DNA of 64,000 nt from Actinomadura sp. DC4 (GCF_030406325.1 NZ_JAUEQY010000001.1:310001-374000); one strand, 5' to 3'; positions 53,201 to 61,636 are shown, counted from the first letter of the stretch. Program-made: numbers and translations. The notes: generated from the letters alone by a model not told the origin.

Positions 53201-56200
53201 CCCGCCGCCAGGGCCGGCGGCTGCCGGTGGGCCTCGAAGCGCTCGATCTCCCCGGACGTGCGGGCGGCTCCGCCGAGACCGTGGCCGAAGACGTCGCGCT
53301 CGAAGCGGCCGGCGTCGGCCGCGGGCAGCGCCAGCTCCATGCGGACGTCGACGTCGAAGGAGCCGATCCGGTCCGTGGCGACGTGGAGCCGTACGACCGC
53401 GTCGTACCGGCTGACCTCGGAGGTCTTGATCAGCGTGACCTTGGGCAGGTCCATGCGCGAGGTCGAGACGAGGTGGACCTTGCCGACCTTGATGTTCCCG
53501 CCGACCCTGGCGAAGATCTTGTCGACGGACCCGAGGCCGAGCTTGACGCCGACGAAGGCGTTCAGCGTACGGCCCGTCTGGTCCGACGTGCTCGTGTCGG
53601 TGCGGCGGCCGATGTCGTCACGGACCCGCGTCTCGATCGGGGGCGTGTTGCTCTCGTGCACGGGCTCCAGGCGCAGGACGCTGGACGTGACACGGACGGC
53701 GTCCTCGGCGGAACGCAGCGCGGACGGGTGGTACCTCGCCGGCTCGGAGGCCGATCCGCTGGTCAGCCACCACTGGCTGCGGTTCTTCATCCCCTGCTCG
53801 CTGTGCACGGTGGACAGCAGGTCATCGAGCATCGTCGCGACCTGGTGCGACGGAACGCCCGCCTCCAGCGCCCGGCGCTGGATCTCCAGCGCGAGCGGGG
53901 TCGTGTCCACCGCGGTGACGAGCACGCCGTGGTCGGTGACCTTCGCCGCCGCGCCGGGCGGGACCTCGTGCCGGGGGAGCAGCGGCGGCCCGTCGCCGGC
54001 GGCGAGCGGCCCGACGCGGTGGAACTCCTCGGGGAACGGGACGACCACGTGCAGGCCGGGGACGTCGGCGCCGTACGGGATCTCCGCGCCGTTGCGGAAG
54101 ACGCGGAAGGAGACCCGCGCGTCGAAGTAGTCGTGCTTGACGGCGACCGTCTTGCGGCCGCTCATGATGTCGAGGCCGGCCGCGTCGCCCGTCCGCTGCG
54201 CCGTCTTGATCCCGAGCCCGGGCAGGCCGAGGGTCTCGACCTCGTCGGAGGTGTCCCAGATCTTGACGACACCGCCGGTGAGCTCGGAGTCGGAGCCGCC
54301 CATCCGCCGGCTCTCCACACCGTCGCCGCCGAAGGAGACGGGGTAGTTGCGCGGGCCGGCCAGCGCCTCGACGTTGGAGAAGCCGTGCAGGTCCGGCTTG
54401 AGGTACACCACGGCGTCGCCGACGCTGAACACCGCGCCCCTCTGGAGCAGGTCGGTCCAGTTCTCCCGGTTCGGGTCCGTCAGCCTCTCGGCGAGCCAGG
54501 TCCTGATCGCGCCCGAGACCTCGGGGCCGAGGTCGCGGGGCAGGCCCTCGACCCACTGCCGCGCCGCCTCCCGCGGGTCGGCGGGGATCTCGACGCTGTG
54601 CACGGCGGTCTCGCCGAGCGCGCCCGACTCGACGTACCGGGGCGGATGCAGCTCGGGTTCCGGCGGTGGAGCGGGGGCGGCCTCGGCGGTGATCGCCCGT
54701 ACCGGCTCCACAGTGTGGCCGAGGGGGACGGCCGTACGGGGCCGGGGGGCGTTGAGCAGGTCGGCGATCGGCACGGGGGCCGCCGGCACGGGGTCCGCCG
54801 CCCGGGGCGTCTCGTGTACGGGGCCGGCGACCTGCGGCGCGGGGAGGCGCTCCCCGCCGGTGGTGTGCGCGCCCGGCACTCCGTGGCCGGCCGCGGGCGG
54901 CGTCTCGGTGGCGAGGTCGGTGGTGGCAGGGCGCACGGGCTGCTCTGTCGCGGGATGGGCAGTTTGTCCGTTGGGATCGTTCCAGTGGTAGTCGCCGGGC
55001 TGGGCCTCCAGGTCGTACCCCACGCCGCGGTCGGAGTAGTGCGGGTAGATCCGGGGGTTGGGGATCCCGTCCTGGGACACCGCCGGGTGGGCGGTGGGCA
55101 GCGCTCGCCCGTCCCCCTGCCCGCCGCCCGGAGGCGTGTGACCCGGGCCCGAGCCCTGGTCCGCGTACGAGACCGGGTCCAGTCCTCCTGTCGCGGCAGG
55201 ACGAACGGCCTCCTTGACCGCCTCGATCCCCGCCATGCCGAAACCGAACTCCGCCGCCTGCGTCCAGTCGACGTGGCCCTTGTCGAAGGCCGCCTGCGCC
55301 GCCACGTTGCCCGCCGTGGCCGTCGTCCCCGCCACCAGGAAGCGCGTGCTCGCGCCCTCGAAACCCGGAGAGCCCATCCACCCCGACAGCGTCTGGGTCA
55401 GCCGGTTGCGGCCCATCCCGACCCACGCGCCGCCGGCGCCCATCACCCCGCCGGCCACCCCGCCCTCGCCCACCGCCTTCAGCAGCTCGCCGGAGTCGAA
55501 GCCCTTCTGCAGGCCGTAGTGGACGCGGGAGTACTGGCCCATCGCGTCCAGGCCGCCCGAGAACCACATGCCCATCAGCACCGCCTTCACGACGGACCGC
55601 AGGAGTGCCTTGAGCGCGAGTCCCTCCGCCTGCGTCGTCGCCGTCGCCGCCGCGATCGACCCGCCGCCCGTGGGCACCGAGAGCGTCGACGCCAGCGCCC
55701 ACGTCGCCAGCAGGAACTCCAGCGAGAGCACGAACTGCATCCGTGCCGCGTTCTTCTGGGCGAGCAGGTTCTCGGCGGACTCGGCCATTCCCTCGCACGC
55801 GCGCGCCAGCCACGACAGCCCGCCCTCGTCCCCGCCTCCCTGCAGCGCCGCCGCGAACGAGGCGAAGCTCTCCGCCGCCTCACCCGCGTTGTTCGCCGTC
55901 ACCACCCGCGCGTGACCGCCGACCTCACTCGCCGCCGTACGCGTCGCGGCCGCCGCACCCCGCCACAGCCGCGCCAGCGTCAGGAGGTCGCCCAGGCTCC
56001 CGTCCGGCCACGAACACCCGCCGACCAGCGTCTCCACGAAGGCCAGGATCCTGGTCAACGCGGCCGGCGGTGGGTCCGACTTTACGAAGCCCTCCGTCAC
56101 CGTCGGCAGCGCGTACGGCGACGGTATCTCCACCGGGACCTCGTCCGTCACGTCGACGTTCCCGAGCGTCGAGGCCTGTTCGGCCACCTGATACGTGTGA

Positions 56201-56475
56201 CCGGAGACGATCAGCAGCCCGCCCGTGGCGCGTACCAGGCTGACCATGTCCGCCAGATCCCCGAGCAGCGAGTCCCGCGCCTTCCCGTACCCCACGTTCC
56301 CGTCGCCGCCGTTGAAGAAGGCCCGGCCGATGTCGTCGGCGCCCCAGCACGCCCCCATCGCCGCCAGCCCGTAACACAGATCGTCGACCGCCGAACCGAG
56401 CGACTCCGACGTGTCCACCACGCCGCGTCCGGAGGTCTTCCACGTCTCCGGGCGCACGTCGTACCCAGCCCCCAC
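50242..56475 (-). CDS. Second giant WXG100-like protein with repeated beta modules
   Basis: The 2077-residue protein shares residues 1-507 with the first giant protein: WXG-like hairpin (ACWGADDIGRAFF), hydrophobic region QFVLSLEFLLATWALASTLS and the conserved NPRIYPHYSDRGVGYDLEAQ before the linker. The linker (510-640) is Pro-rich. About six beta-rich modules follow (near residues 690-790, 925-1050, 1160-1265, 1405-1530, 1655-1755 and 1940-2055), with opening strands such as YVGVRVRAVVADGAH and closing strands such as HPVRYEIEVVRSHE. Unlike the first protein it ends directly after the last module, with no Gly-rich tail. Start GTG 56475 has AGGAGAGG upstream. No toxin fold is recognised. Confidence 0.8.
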   Translation of the reverse strand: MGAGYDVRPETWKTSGRGVVDTSESLGSAVDDLCYGLAAMGACWGADDIGRAFFNGGDGNVGYGKARDSLLGDLADMVSLVRATGGLLIVSGHTYQVAEQASTLGNVDVTDEVPVEIPSPYALPTVTEGFVKSDPPPAALTRILAFVETLVGGCSWPDGSLGDLLTLARLWRGAAAATRTAASEVGGHARVVTANNAGEAAESFASFAAALQGGGDEGGLSWLARACEGMAESAENLLAQKNAARMQFVLSLEFLLATWALASTLSVPTGGGSIAAATATTQAEGLALKALLRSVVKAVLMGMWFSGGLDAMGQYSRVHYGLQKGFDSGELLKAVGEGGVAGGVMGAGGAWVGMGRNRLTQTLSGWMGSPGFEGASTRFLVAGTTATAGNVAAQAAFDKGHVDWTQAAEFGFGMAGIEAVKEAVRPAATGGLDPVSYADQGSGPGHTPPGGGQGDGRALPTAHPAVSQDGIPNPRIYPHYSDRGVGYDLEAQPGDYHWNDPNGQTAHPATEQPVRPATTDLATETPPAAGHGVPGAHTTGGERLPAPQVAGPVHETPRAADPVPAAPVPIADLLNAPRPRTAVPLGHTVEPVRAITAEAAPAPPPEPELHPPRYVESGALGETAVHSVEIPADPREAARQWVEGLPRDLGPEVSGAIRTWLAERLTDPNRENWTDLLQRGAVFSVGDAVVYLKPDLHGFSNVEALAGPRNYPVSFGGDGVESRRMGGSDSELTGGVVKIWDTSDEVETLGLPGLGIKTAQRTGDAAGLDIMSGRKTVAVKHDYFDARVSFRVFRNGAEIPYGADVPGLHVVVPFPEEFHRVGPLAAGDGPPLLPRHEVPPGAAAKVTDHGVLVTAVDTTPLALEIQRRALEAGVPSHQVATMLDDLLSTVHSEQGMKNRSQWWLTSGSASEPARYHPSALRSAEDAVRVTSSVLRLEPVHESNTPPIETRVRDDIGRRTDTSTSDQTGRTLNAFVGVKLGLGSVDKIFARVGGNIKVGKVHLVSTSRMDLPKVTLIKTSEVSRYDAVVRLHVATDRIGSFDVDVRMELALPAADAGRFERDVFGHGLGGAARTSGEIERFEAHRQPPALAAGRGPGLGTLSRMPGSERLVTELRDAVTAAVPDEKALRQVLRDLDAHFGRPALEADLTHLLNGIDYRTTAGHYSIEVSARGSLDAVRGVDQFPMTVNERRVAGAGVSTGWTSTAGGGVEAAANARVQAGKVFGVDFPKAHVGVGGGMTKKTVFASGYTVYYRTETAGRVVAFERAVPIDVEVRVTRGGKEVVHRSWQVDGASAEVVVPQEHLPDRPVSTADVGRIEPLEHRPGNVVDLNGRLAGIMRIGAMPELALEVGRAHAGWLGLPEPVTRRDVPMEILELTRPSFLEAHLPTLTSGDGMTIKMPDHGKQHQALHVKVTVAGLEHTRSGSGVEYEQYTNASSRVVTGTGNRSEVSAQIQAGMRAGLREADDAETENKIVATVGAAFSGERGRNESSYEGGMDVARGTYGDDAHWYRGDLVLETTPVRWKEGAVEQGPTTRLRVSQIMDLVAPDQVARHLGLEGPAPGVPAVTEHRGYVSPELAMTSGYVERLDAATVLPEIVAMLHEQRLLFPGEEITASPVMEVLRARYGEEPLSASLVALRDGVVTWLPLKRAYGFSDYVGVRVRAVVADGAHTAERPDVKLMLRSEHIHGDSAVRETGSGRGAKALARYTHYAGENVKGGEVAAGRVSQSSASDSRGTGVKDINRVQTYDSSHEFTHPVRYEIEVVRSHEPPPGLEHVRRGSREALRRFAELTGNDAAGRFWDEHRRISTATRTTDGSLRLIVPEHLTVTVPEHTPVPGATAVVAEAPRWAAPVTPLSVNATLSEIANQVAVPAATLVDRWAPVAAVPPKLRGPVPLATDRPLGYEISLPRGVALGEAGNPRTMRAQLQALLAHEHTVPGLGGDTIRVGINVHRATQVAEAAVKQRVYSQTMTTSGRGRGHATDRSGRGGGSAGLPLGGPQGTSGTGRGRESGGETGSRNSNIRERNKEAGTDNAYYRCAISLVFHGRGRDLVLDVPEGLYIRLSPEDVERLNREHPGFIL
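54972..55029 (-). repeat. 58-bp perfect inverted-repeat copy 2 within the giant genes
   Basis: Identical in inverse orientation to 41726-41783. Outside this block the two N-terminal coding halves remain clearly alignable at DNA level, with scattered mostly third-position differences. Confidence 0.85.
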
Positions 56476-56551
56476 GGCCTCTCCTGTCCGGCGCTCGACA
56501 CGTGATCCGACCTCCTACGAGCGTGGCGTTCGCGGAGGGAGCATCAGGTCG

Positions 56552-56585
56552 AATCTAGGGCAGTTCATCCATTCTTCGCGAATGG
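56552..56585 (-). promoter_or_regulatory. Dyad and -10 candidate upstream of the second giant gene
   Basis: CCATTC-TTCGC-GAATGG (56569-56585) is a perfect 6-bp-arm dyad. On the minus strand TAGATT (56557-56552) follows it and could be a -10 box, with the dyad at the -35 position. The same dyad is not present upstream of the first giant gene, so the two may be regulated differently. The gap 56476-56688 has no gene. Confidence 0.4.
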
Positions 56586-56688
56586 TTAGCGGCCGTACGC
56601 CGAAAGTTCGTCCAGAGGTTAATCCCACGTTTCCAATGGGTGAACGAATTGACATGACGGAAGGTGAAGACGGCAGAAAGAGGGGCGT

Positions 56689-57867
56689 TCAGGCGACGAC
56701 GCGGAGGCGGCGCGGCGGCAGCGGGGGAGTGGCCGGCGCGGGCAGCCGCCCGTCGGCGCCCGGCACCACCGAGCCGAGCACGCGCGGTCCGGCGGCGCCC
56801 GTGCACGAGGCGACGGTGCCCGGCAGGCCGTGCGCGGTCAGCCAGCCGAGCACCGCGAACGCGTACGCCTCCTTGGCGCCGGAGGGGACGCCCAGCTCGT
56901 CGATCGTCCGCAGCGTCGCGCCGCCGACGCGGCGCAGCTCCGTGGCGAGATCGCCCATCAGCACCGGGTTCGCCGTGCCGCCGCCGGAGGCCACCACCTC
57001 GTCCACCCCGTACGGCGCGACCGCGCGGGCGACGGTCGTGGCGGTGAGCCGCGTCAGCGTCGCGAGCAGGTCCTCGCGTGAGACCTCACCGCAGGCGGCC
57101 AGGGCCCGGTGCACGTACGCGAGGTCGAACAGCTCCTTGCCGGTCGTCTTGGGCGGCGGCGCGGCGTAGTACGGCTCGGCCAGCAGGATCTCCAGCAGGC
57201 CCTCGTGCACGGTGCCCGCGGCCGCTCCGGCGCCGTCGGCGTCGTAGCGGCGCGCGCCGCCCGTCGCCTCGGCGACGACCGCGTCGAGCAGGGCGTTCGC
57301 GGGTCCGGTGTCGAACGCGACGGCGTCACGGCCCGCGCCGGCCACGGTGATGTTGGCGATGCCGCCGAGGTTGAGCGCGGCGCGCGGCTCGCCGCCGGAG
57401 AGCAGCAGGGTGTCGAAGACGCTGACGAGCGGTGCGCCCTGGCCGCCGGCGGCGACGTCGCGCACGCGCAGGTCGGCGACGACCGGCAGGCCGGTGCGCT
57501 CGGCGATCCAGGCGGGCTGCCCGACCTGCAGCGTGCCGAGGACGCGGCCGTCCTCGACCCAGTGGAAGATCGTCTGCCCGTGGGAGGCGACCAGGTCGGC
57601 GCGGCCGCCGGCGATCTCGGCGATCCCGCGTGCCGCCGCCTCGGCGAACGCCTGCCCGACCAGGGTGTCGAGTGAGCAGATCTCCCCGGCGGTCGTGGCG
57701 GCCGGCGGCAGCGCGGCGGCGATGGCGTCGGTGAGCGCGGGCGCGTACGGCACCGAGAGCGCGCCCAGCGGACGCAGGGACAGCTCCTCGCCGTCCGCGG
57801 TGAGATCGGCCGCCGCCACCTCGATCGCGTCGAAGGACGTGCCGGATATCAGGCCGAGGACGCGCAC
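56689..57867 (-). CDS. anmK: Anhydro-N-acetylmuramic acid kinase
   Basis: The 392-residue enzyme phosphorylates 1,6-anhydro-N-acetylmuramic acid while opening its ring, salvaging cell-wall fragments. Family features are the N-terminal phosphate motif GLISGTSFDAIEVA (usually GTSMDGID), SHGQTIFHWVEDG, NLGGIANITV, AFDTGPANALLDAV with the catalytic Asp region, and VASGGGTANPVLMG. Length is normal. It starts with GTG 57867, preceded by CTGGAGAG. No other muropeptide recycling gene is next to it. Confidence 0.92.
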   Translation of the reverse strand: MRVLGLISGTSFDAIEVAAADLTADGEELSLRPLGALSVPYAPALTDAIAAALPPAATTAGEICSLDTLVGQAFAEAAARGIAEIAGGRADLVASHGQTIFHWVEDGRVLGTLQVGQPAWIAERTGLPVVADLRVRDVAAGGQGAPLVSVFDTLLLSGGEPRAALNLGGIANITVAGAGRDAVAFDTGPANALLDAVVAEATGGARRYDADGAGAAAGTVHEGLLEILLAEPYYAAPPPKTTGKELFDLAYVHRALAACGEVSREDLLATLTRLTATTVARAVAPYGVDEVVASGGGTANPVLMGDLATELRRVGGATLRTIDELGVPSGAKEAYAFAVLGWLTAHGLPGTVASCTGAAGPRVLGSVVPGADGRLPAPATPPLPPRRLRVVA

Positions 57868-58066
57868 ACGCTCTCCAGAGGGTCGTTACGGACAGGCCGG
57901 GTCAGTCTATGGCGCGTCCGGAATCGGCCCATCCGGCGGGCCGTGACACTAAACGATCTTGGATGCGCGATCTCGCCGGGAATTCCGCGGAAATGCCGAA
58001 TGCCCGTCGCCGACTTCTGCTCTCATAACGGAGTGCCCCTCCCGCCGATGCGAAAAGAGGTGCGTG

Positions 58067-58432
58067 GTGGTCGCCGGGTCGCCGCCATCGTCGCGGCATG
58101 TCACGAATTCTCAGGATCGTGCGCGCTATGCCGCGATTAGCCAGGATGAACGGTTCATTGTACTACGCCGCAAAAGCGGGCAGTCAACGTTGTTAGTCGC
58201 GTCATTAATGGCGGCATGGTATCTCCTTTATGTCATCGCGGCCGTCTTCGCCCGCGGCCTCATGCGGCACCGGCTGGCCGGCGACGTCAACGTCACCCTC
58301 GTCCTCGGCCTGCTGGAGTTCGCCGGCACGTTCCTGCTCGCCCGGCGCTACGCCCGCTACTCCCGCGAGGTGCTCGACCCGCTGCGGGCGCAGGTCGTCG
58401 CCGACAGCGAGCCCCGGGCGGCCGGGCGGTGA
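58067..58432 (+). CDS. DUF485 membrane protein, partner of the sodium symporter
   Basis: The 121-residue protein has the DUF485 pattern: a short N-terminal cytoplasmic helix (RYAAISQDERFIVLRRKSGQ), a first membrane helix (LLVASLMAAWYLLYVIAAVF) and a second (VTLVLGLLEFAGTFLLARRY). DUF485 genes nearly always precede ActP/MctC-type monocarboxylate symporters, as here. I favour GTG 58067, 6 bases after AGAGG; the in-frame GTG 58064 is also possible. The region 57950-58200 is less GC-rich than the rest. Confidence 0.75.
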   Translation: MVAGSPPSSRHVTNSQDRARYAAISQDERFIVLRRKSGQSTLLVASLMAAWYLLYVIAAVFARGLMRHRLAGDVNVTLVLGLLEFAGTFLLARRYARYSREVLDPLRAQVVADSEPRAAGR

Positions 58433-59897
58433 CGCCGGCCGCGGCAGGCGCGGTCTCCGTCACGCTGCTCGCGGTCCTTGCCTGCGTCACCGCCGGCGTC
58501 ACGGTCCGGGCGCGGAGGCACACCGGCGGGACCGTCGGCTTCTTCGCGGGCGGGCGCGGTCTCTCCGCCCGCCAGAACGGCTTCGCCCTCGCCGGCGGCC
58601 ACCTGCCGGCCGTCGGCGTCGCCGTGCTCTCCGGCCACGAGGTGTCCCTGTGGTCCGTCGGCTCCCTCGTCGCCTGGGTGCCGGTGCTGCTGCTCGCCGG
58701 GCCCCTGCGCAACGCCGGCCGGTTCACCCTGGCCGACGTGCCGGCGTACCGCCTGAGCCGCCGCCCCCCGGTCCGTGTCGCCGGCGCCGTCTCCACGGCC
58801 GCGGTCTCGGTGCTGTACCTCACCGCGCAGCTCGCGGGCGCGGGCGCGCTCGTCTCGCTCCTGCCGGGCATCGGGCCGGGCACGGTGTTCCCCGGCCTGC
58901 CCGCCCGGGTGGCCGCGATCTCCGCCGCCGGCGCGCTGGTCGTCCTCTGCGTCGCCGCCGGCGGGATGAGGGCCGTCACCCGGGCGCAGATCGTCACGAC
59001 CGCGCTGGTGCTGACCGCGGGCGTGGTCATGACCGGGCTCGCGCCGGGCCGCCTCGGCCCCGGCCCCGGCCCGGAGGCCGCCGGGACTCTGGCCGGCCGG
59101 CTCGACCTCGTCAGCCTCGCCCTCGCGCTGGCGCTCGGTACGGCCGGTCTCCCGCACGTCGCCGGCCGTATCCTCACGGTGCCGGACGCCCGCACCGCCC
59201 GCACCTCGGTGAACTGGGCGATCGCCCTCGCCGGCGGTCTCCTCCTCATGACCCTGACCCTCGGCGAACATCTCGCGGGCCGGACGGGCGGCGACGCACC
59301 GCTCGTCCTCGCGGCGGCGGTGGCCTGCGCGGCCGTCCCGGCGGCCGCCGGGGTCCGCTGATGGCCGCCGCCACCTCGCTCGCGCACGACCTGTTCGGCC
59401 ACGTGCTGATGGCCGGGCGCCCGGGGGAGCGGCAGGAGGTCGCGGTCGCGCGGATCGCCGCCGTCCTCGTCGGGTCGGCCGCCATCGCGGCGGCGGCCTT
59501 CGCCGGCGACCTCGACGTGACGTCCCTCCTCGGGCTCACCCTCGCCGTGGCGGCGTCGGCGAACCTCCCCGCGATCGTCCTCGGCCTGCTCTGGCGCCGG
59601 CTCAACGGCGCCGGGACGGTCGCCGGGATCTACGGAGGCCTGGCCACCGCGCTCACGCTGGTCGTGTTCTCGCCGGTGGTGTCCGGCAGGGTGGATCCGC
59701 TGACCGGCGCGAGCCGGTCGCTGCTGCCCCGGGGTGTGGACTTCGCCTGGTTCCCGCTGGAGAACCCGGCACTGGTCTCGATCCCGGCCGGCTTCCTGTT
59801 CGCGGTGGCCGGCACGTACCTGAGCCGGCGGAGGCCCGACCCGGAGAGCTTCGCCGAACTCTCGGCCCGCGCCACCACGGGCGTCGGCGCCGCCTGA
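58429..59897 (+). pseudogene. Sodium:solute symporter (ActP/MctC-like) split by a frame change
   Basis: Two frames together encode one SSS-family carrier of about 490 residues. The first (58429-59361, 310 codons, GTG overlapping the DUF485 stop) contains GGRGLSARQNGFALAGGHLP and FTLADVPAYRLSRRPPVRVA and ends within a hydrophobic stretch. The second (59361-59897, 178 codons) starts with an ATG overlapping that stop as TGATG and continues with AAATSLAHDLFGHVLMAGRP and the last helices. No conserved residues seem lost at the junction. It could be a one-base frameshift (broken gene or read error) or a two-part protein made by re-initiation. Substrates of relatives are acetate, propionate or pyruvate. 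Confidence 0.65.
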
Positions 59898-59922
59898 CCC
59901 CGGTGCGTACGATCTGGTGGGT

Positions 59923-60270
59923 ATGACCATTCTCGTACGTGCGCGGTTCGACGTCCGTGACCCGGCCGCCTTCGAGCAGGTGGTGCACGCCCTGCGCGAA
60001 CAAGTGAAGGACGAGCCCGGAACCCTCGCCTACCGCTGGTTCGCGGCGGACGCCGGGAGCTGTCTCGTGCTGGAGGAGTACGCCGACGCCGCCGCGGCCC
60101 TGGCGCACAACGAACGCGGGGCGGAGCTGCTCGAACGGGCGTCCCGGCACGCCGAGATGATCTACGTGGAGCTCTATGGCCCCATCGGCCCCGAGCTCGA
60201 CGCGTGGGTCCGCTCGAACCCGCGGGCGACCGCGTACGCGGAGATCCCCGAGGGCGCCCCGATGCTCTAG
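59923..60270 (+). CDS. Antibiotic biosynthesis monooxygenase (ABM) domain protein
   Basis: The 115-residue protein has the dimeric alpha-beta barrel of ABM proteins: TILVRARFDVRDPAAFEQVV, GTLAYRWFAADAGSCLVLEE and the helix ALAHNERGAELLERASRH. Such proteins act as cofactor-free monooxygenases, heme oxygenases or quinone reductases; the activity here is unknown. ATG 59923 lacks a ribosome site, and TACGAT at 59908-59913 is placed for a nearly leaderless mRNA. Confidence 0.8.
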   Translation: MTILVRARFDVRDPAAFEQVVHALREQVKDEPGTLAYRWFAADAGSCLVLEEYADAAAALAHNERGAELLERASRHAEMIYVELYGPIGPELDAWVRSNPRATAYAEIPEGAPML

Positions 60271-60378
60271 ACGGGGCGCCGGCCGGTTGATCGGCCGCCA
60301 GTGCCGGGTGCTTCGCCGGGAATGCCCGGCCTGAGCGGATCCGTTACCTCTGTGGTCATCAACCAGGGAGGGGATCGG

Positions 60379-61602
60379 GTGACGGCGGCCGCCGAGCGCA
60401 CCCCGTACACGGCAGGCAGGGCGGAGCGGTTCCGGGTCTTCCTCATCCTCGGCGCGCTCAGCGCCATCGGGCCGCTGTCGATCGACATGTACCTGCCGGC
60501 GCTGCCGAAGCTCACCCACGACCTGGGCGCCGGGGCCTCCCTCGTGCAGCTCACGCTCACCGCGTGTCTCGTGGGTCTCGCCGTCGGGCAGATCATCGCC
60601 GGTCCGATCAGTGACATGTGGGGCCGGCGGCGGCCGATGTTCGTCGGCATCGTCGTCTACACGCTCGCCTCCCTCGCCTGCGTGGTCGCGCCCGACGTCG
60701 GGCTGCTGATCGCGCTGCGGCTGGTCCAGGGGGTGGCCGGCGCGGCCTGCATCGTGATCTCACGCGCGGTCGTGCGCGACATGCACGACGGGCCGGCCGC
60801 GGCGCGGTTCTTCTCGCTGCTGATGCTGGTCAACGGGGTCGCGCCGGTGCTGGCGCCGGTGATCGGCGGGCAGGTTCTGCGGGTCACGTCCTGGCGGGGC
60901 GTGTTCGTCGTGCTGACCCTGCTGGGCGTGCTGATGACGCTCTCGCTGTTCGGGCTGCGCGAGACGCTGCGCCCCGAGGAACGCCGTACGGGCGGCCTGC
61001 CGGCGGCCCTGCGGATCTACCGCGAGCTGTGCGCCGACCGCGTCTACATGGGGTACGCGCTGGCCGGTGGGCTGGCGTTCGCGGCCATGTTCGCCTACAT
61101 CTCCGGCTCGCCCTTCGTCCTGCAGAACATCTACGGCATGTCCCCCCAGGCATTCAGCCTGGTCTTCGCGGTCAACTCTCTCGGGATCGTCGCGCTCGGC
61201 CAGGTGAGCGGGGCGCTGGCGGGCCGGGTCAAGATGATCACTTTGCTCCGTACGGGGCTGCTGGTCGCGTTCGCCGGCGGCGTGCTGCTCCTCGTCAGCG
61301 CGTTCACCGACATGGGGCTCGCCGGCGTGCTTCCCGGGCTGTTCCTGGTGGTGGCGGCGATCGGGCTGACGATGCCCAACTCGGTGGCCCTGGCACTGTC
61401 CGGGCGGCCGGCCAACGTCGCGGGCAGCGCCTCGGCGCTGTTCGGCCTGCTGCAGTACGTGGTCGGCGCCGCCGCCGCGCCGCTCGTCGGCCTGGCCGGC
61501 TCCGACTCGGCCGTGCCGATGGCGATCGTGATCGCCGGCTCGACCGCCGCGGCGGTCCTGGTCCTCGCCGCGCTGACCAGGGGACACCACCACGCGGAGT
61601 GA
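60379..61602 (+). CDS. Bcr/CflA-type MFS drug exporter
   Basis: The 407-residue protein has 12 membrane helices and the drug:H+ antiporter pattern of the Bcr/CflA group: IGPLSIDMYLPALPKLTHDL in helix 1, GQIIAGPISDMWGRRRPMFV, and RLVQGVAGAACIVISRAVVR. It would export a drug-like compound using the proton gradient. GTG 60379 has AGGGAGGGG upstream; the open frame starts earlier at 60301 but without a ribosome site. Confidence 0.9.
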   Translation: MTAAAERTPYTAGRAERFRVFLILGALSAIGPLSIDMYLPALPKLTHDLGAGASLVQLTLTACLVGLAVGQIIAGPISDMWGRRRPMFVGIVVYTLASLACVVAPDVGLLIALRLVQGVAGAACIVISRAVVRDMHDGPAAARFFSLLMLVNGVAPVLAPVIGGQVLRVTSWRGVFVVLTLLGVLMTLSLFGLRETLRPEERRTGGLPAALRIYRELCADRVYMGYALAGGLAFAAMFAYISGSPFVLQNIYGMSPQAFSLVFAVNSLGIVALGQVSGALAGRVKMITLLRTGLLVAFAGGVLLLVSAFTDMGLAGVLPGLFLVVAAIGLTMPNSVALALSGRPANVAGSASALFGLLQYVVGAAAAPLVGLAGSDSAVPMAIVIAGSTAAAVLVLAALTRGHHHAE

Positions 61603-61603
61603 A

Positions 61604-61636
61604 GTGGATCAACCGATCGGCTGATGCGCGATCCAC
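61604..61636. promoter_or_regulatory. Inverted repeat upstream of the DrrAB-like exporter
   Basis: GTGGATC (61604-61610) and GATCCAC (61630-61636) are perfect arms 19 bases apart, with CCGATCGG near the centre. GATCAACCG at 61607-61615 also occurs, in inverse orientation, at 60284-60292 before the MFS exporter gene. It may be a shared operator or the MFS gene's terminator. Confidence 0.4.

Noticed and set aside
51355-56505. Plus-strand open frame of about 1700 codons opposite the second giant gene
   Set aside because: Composition is Arg/Asp/Val/Ala-rich without domains, as expected for the complement of the real minus-strand gene.
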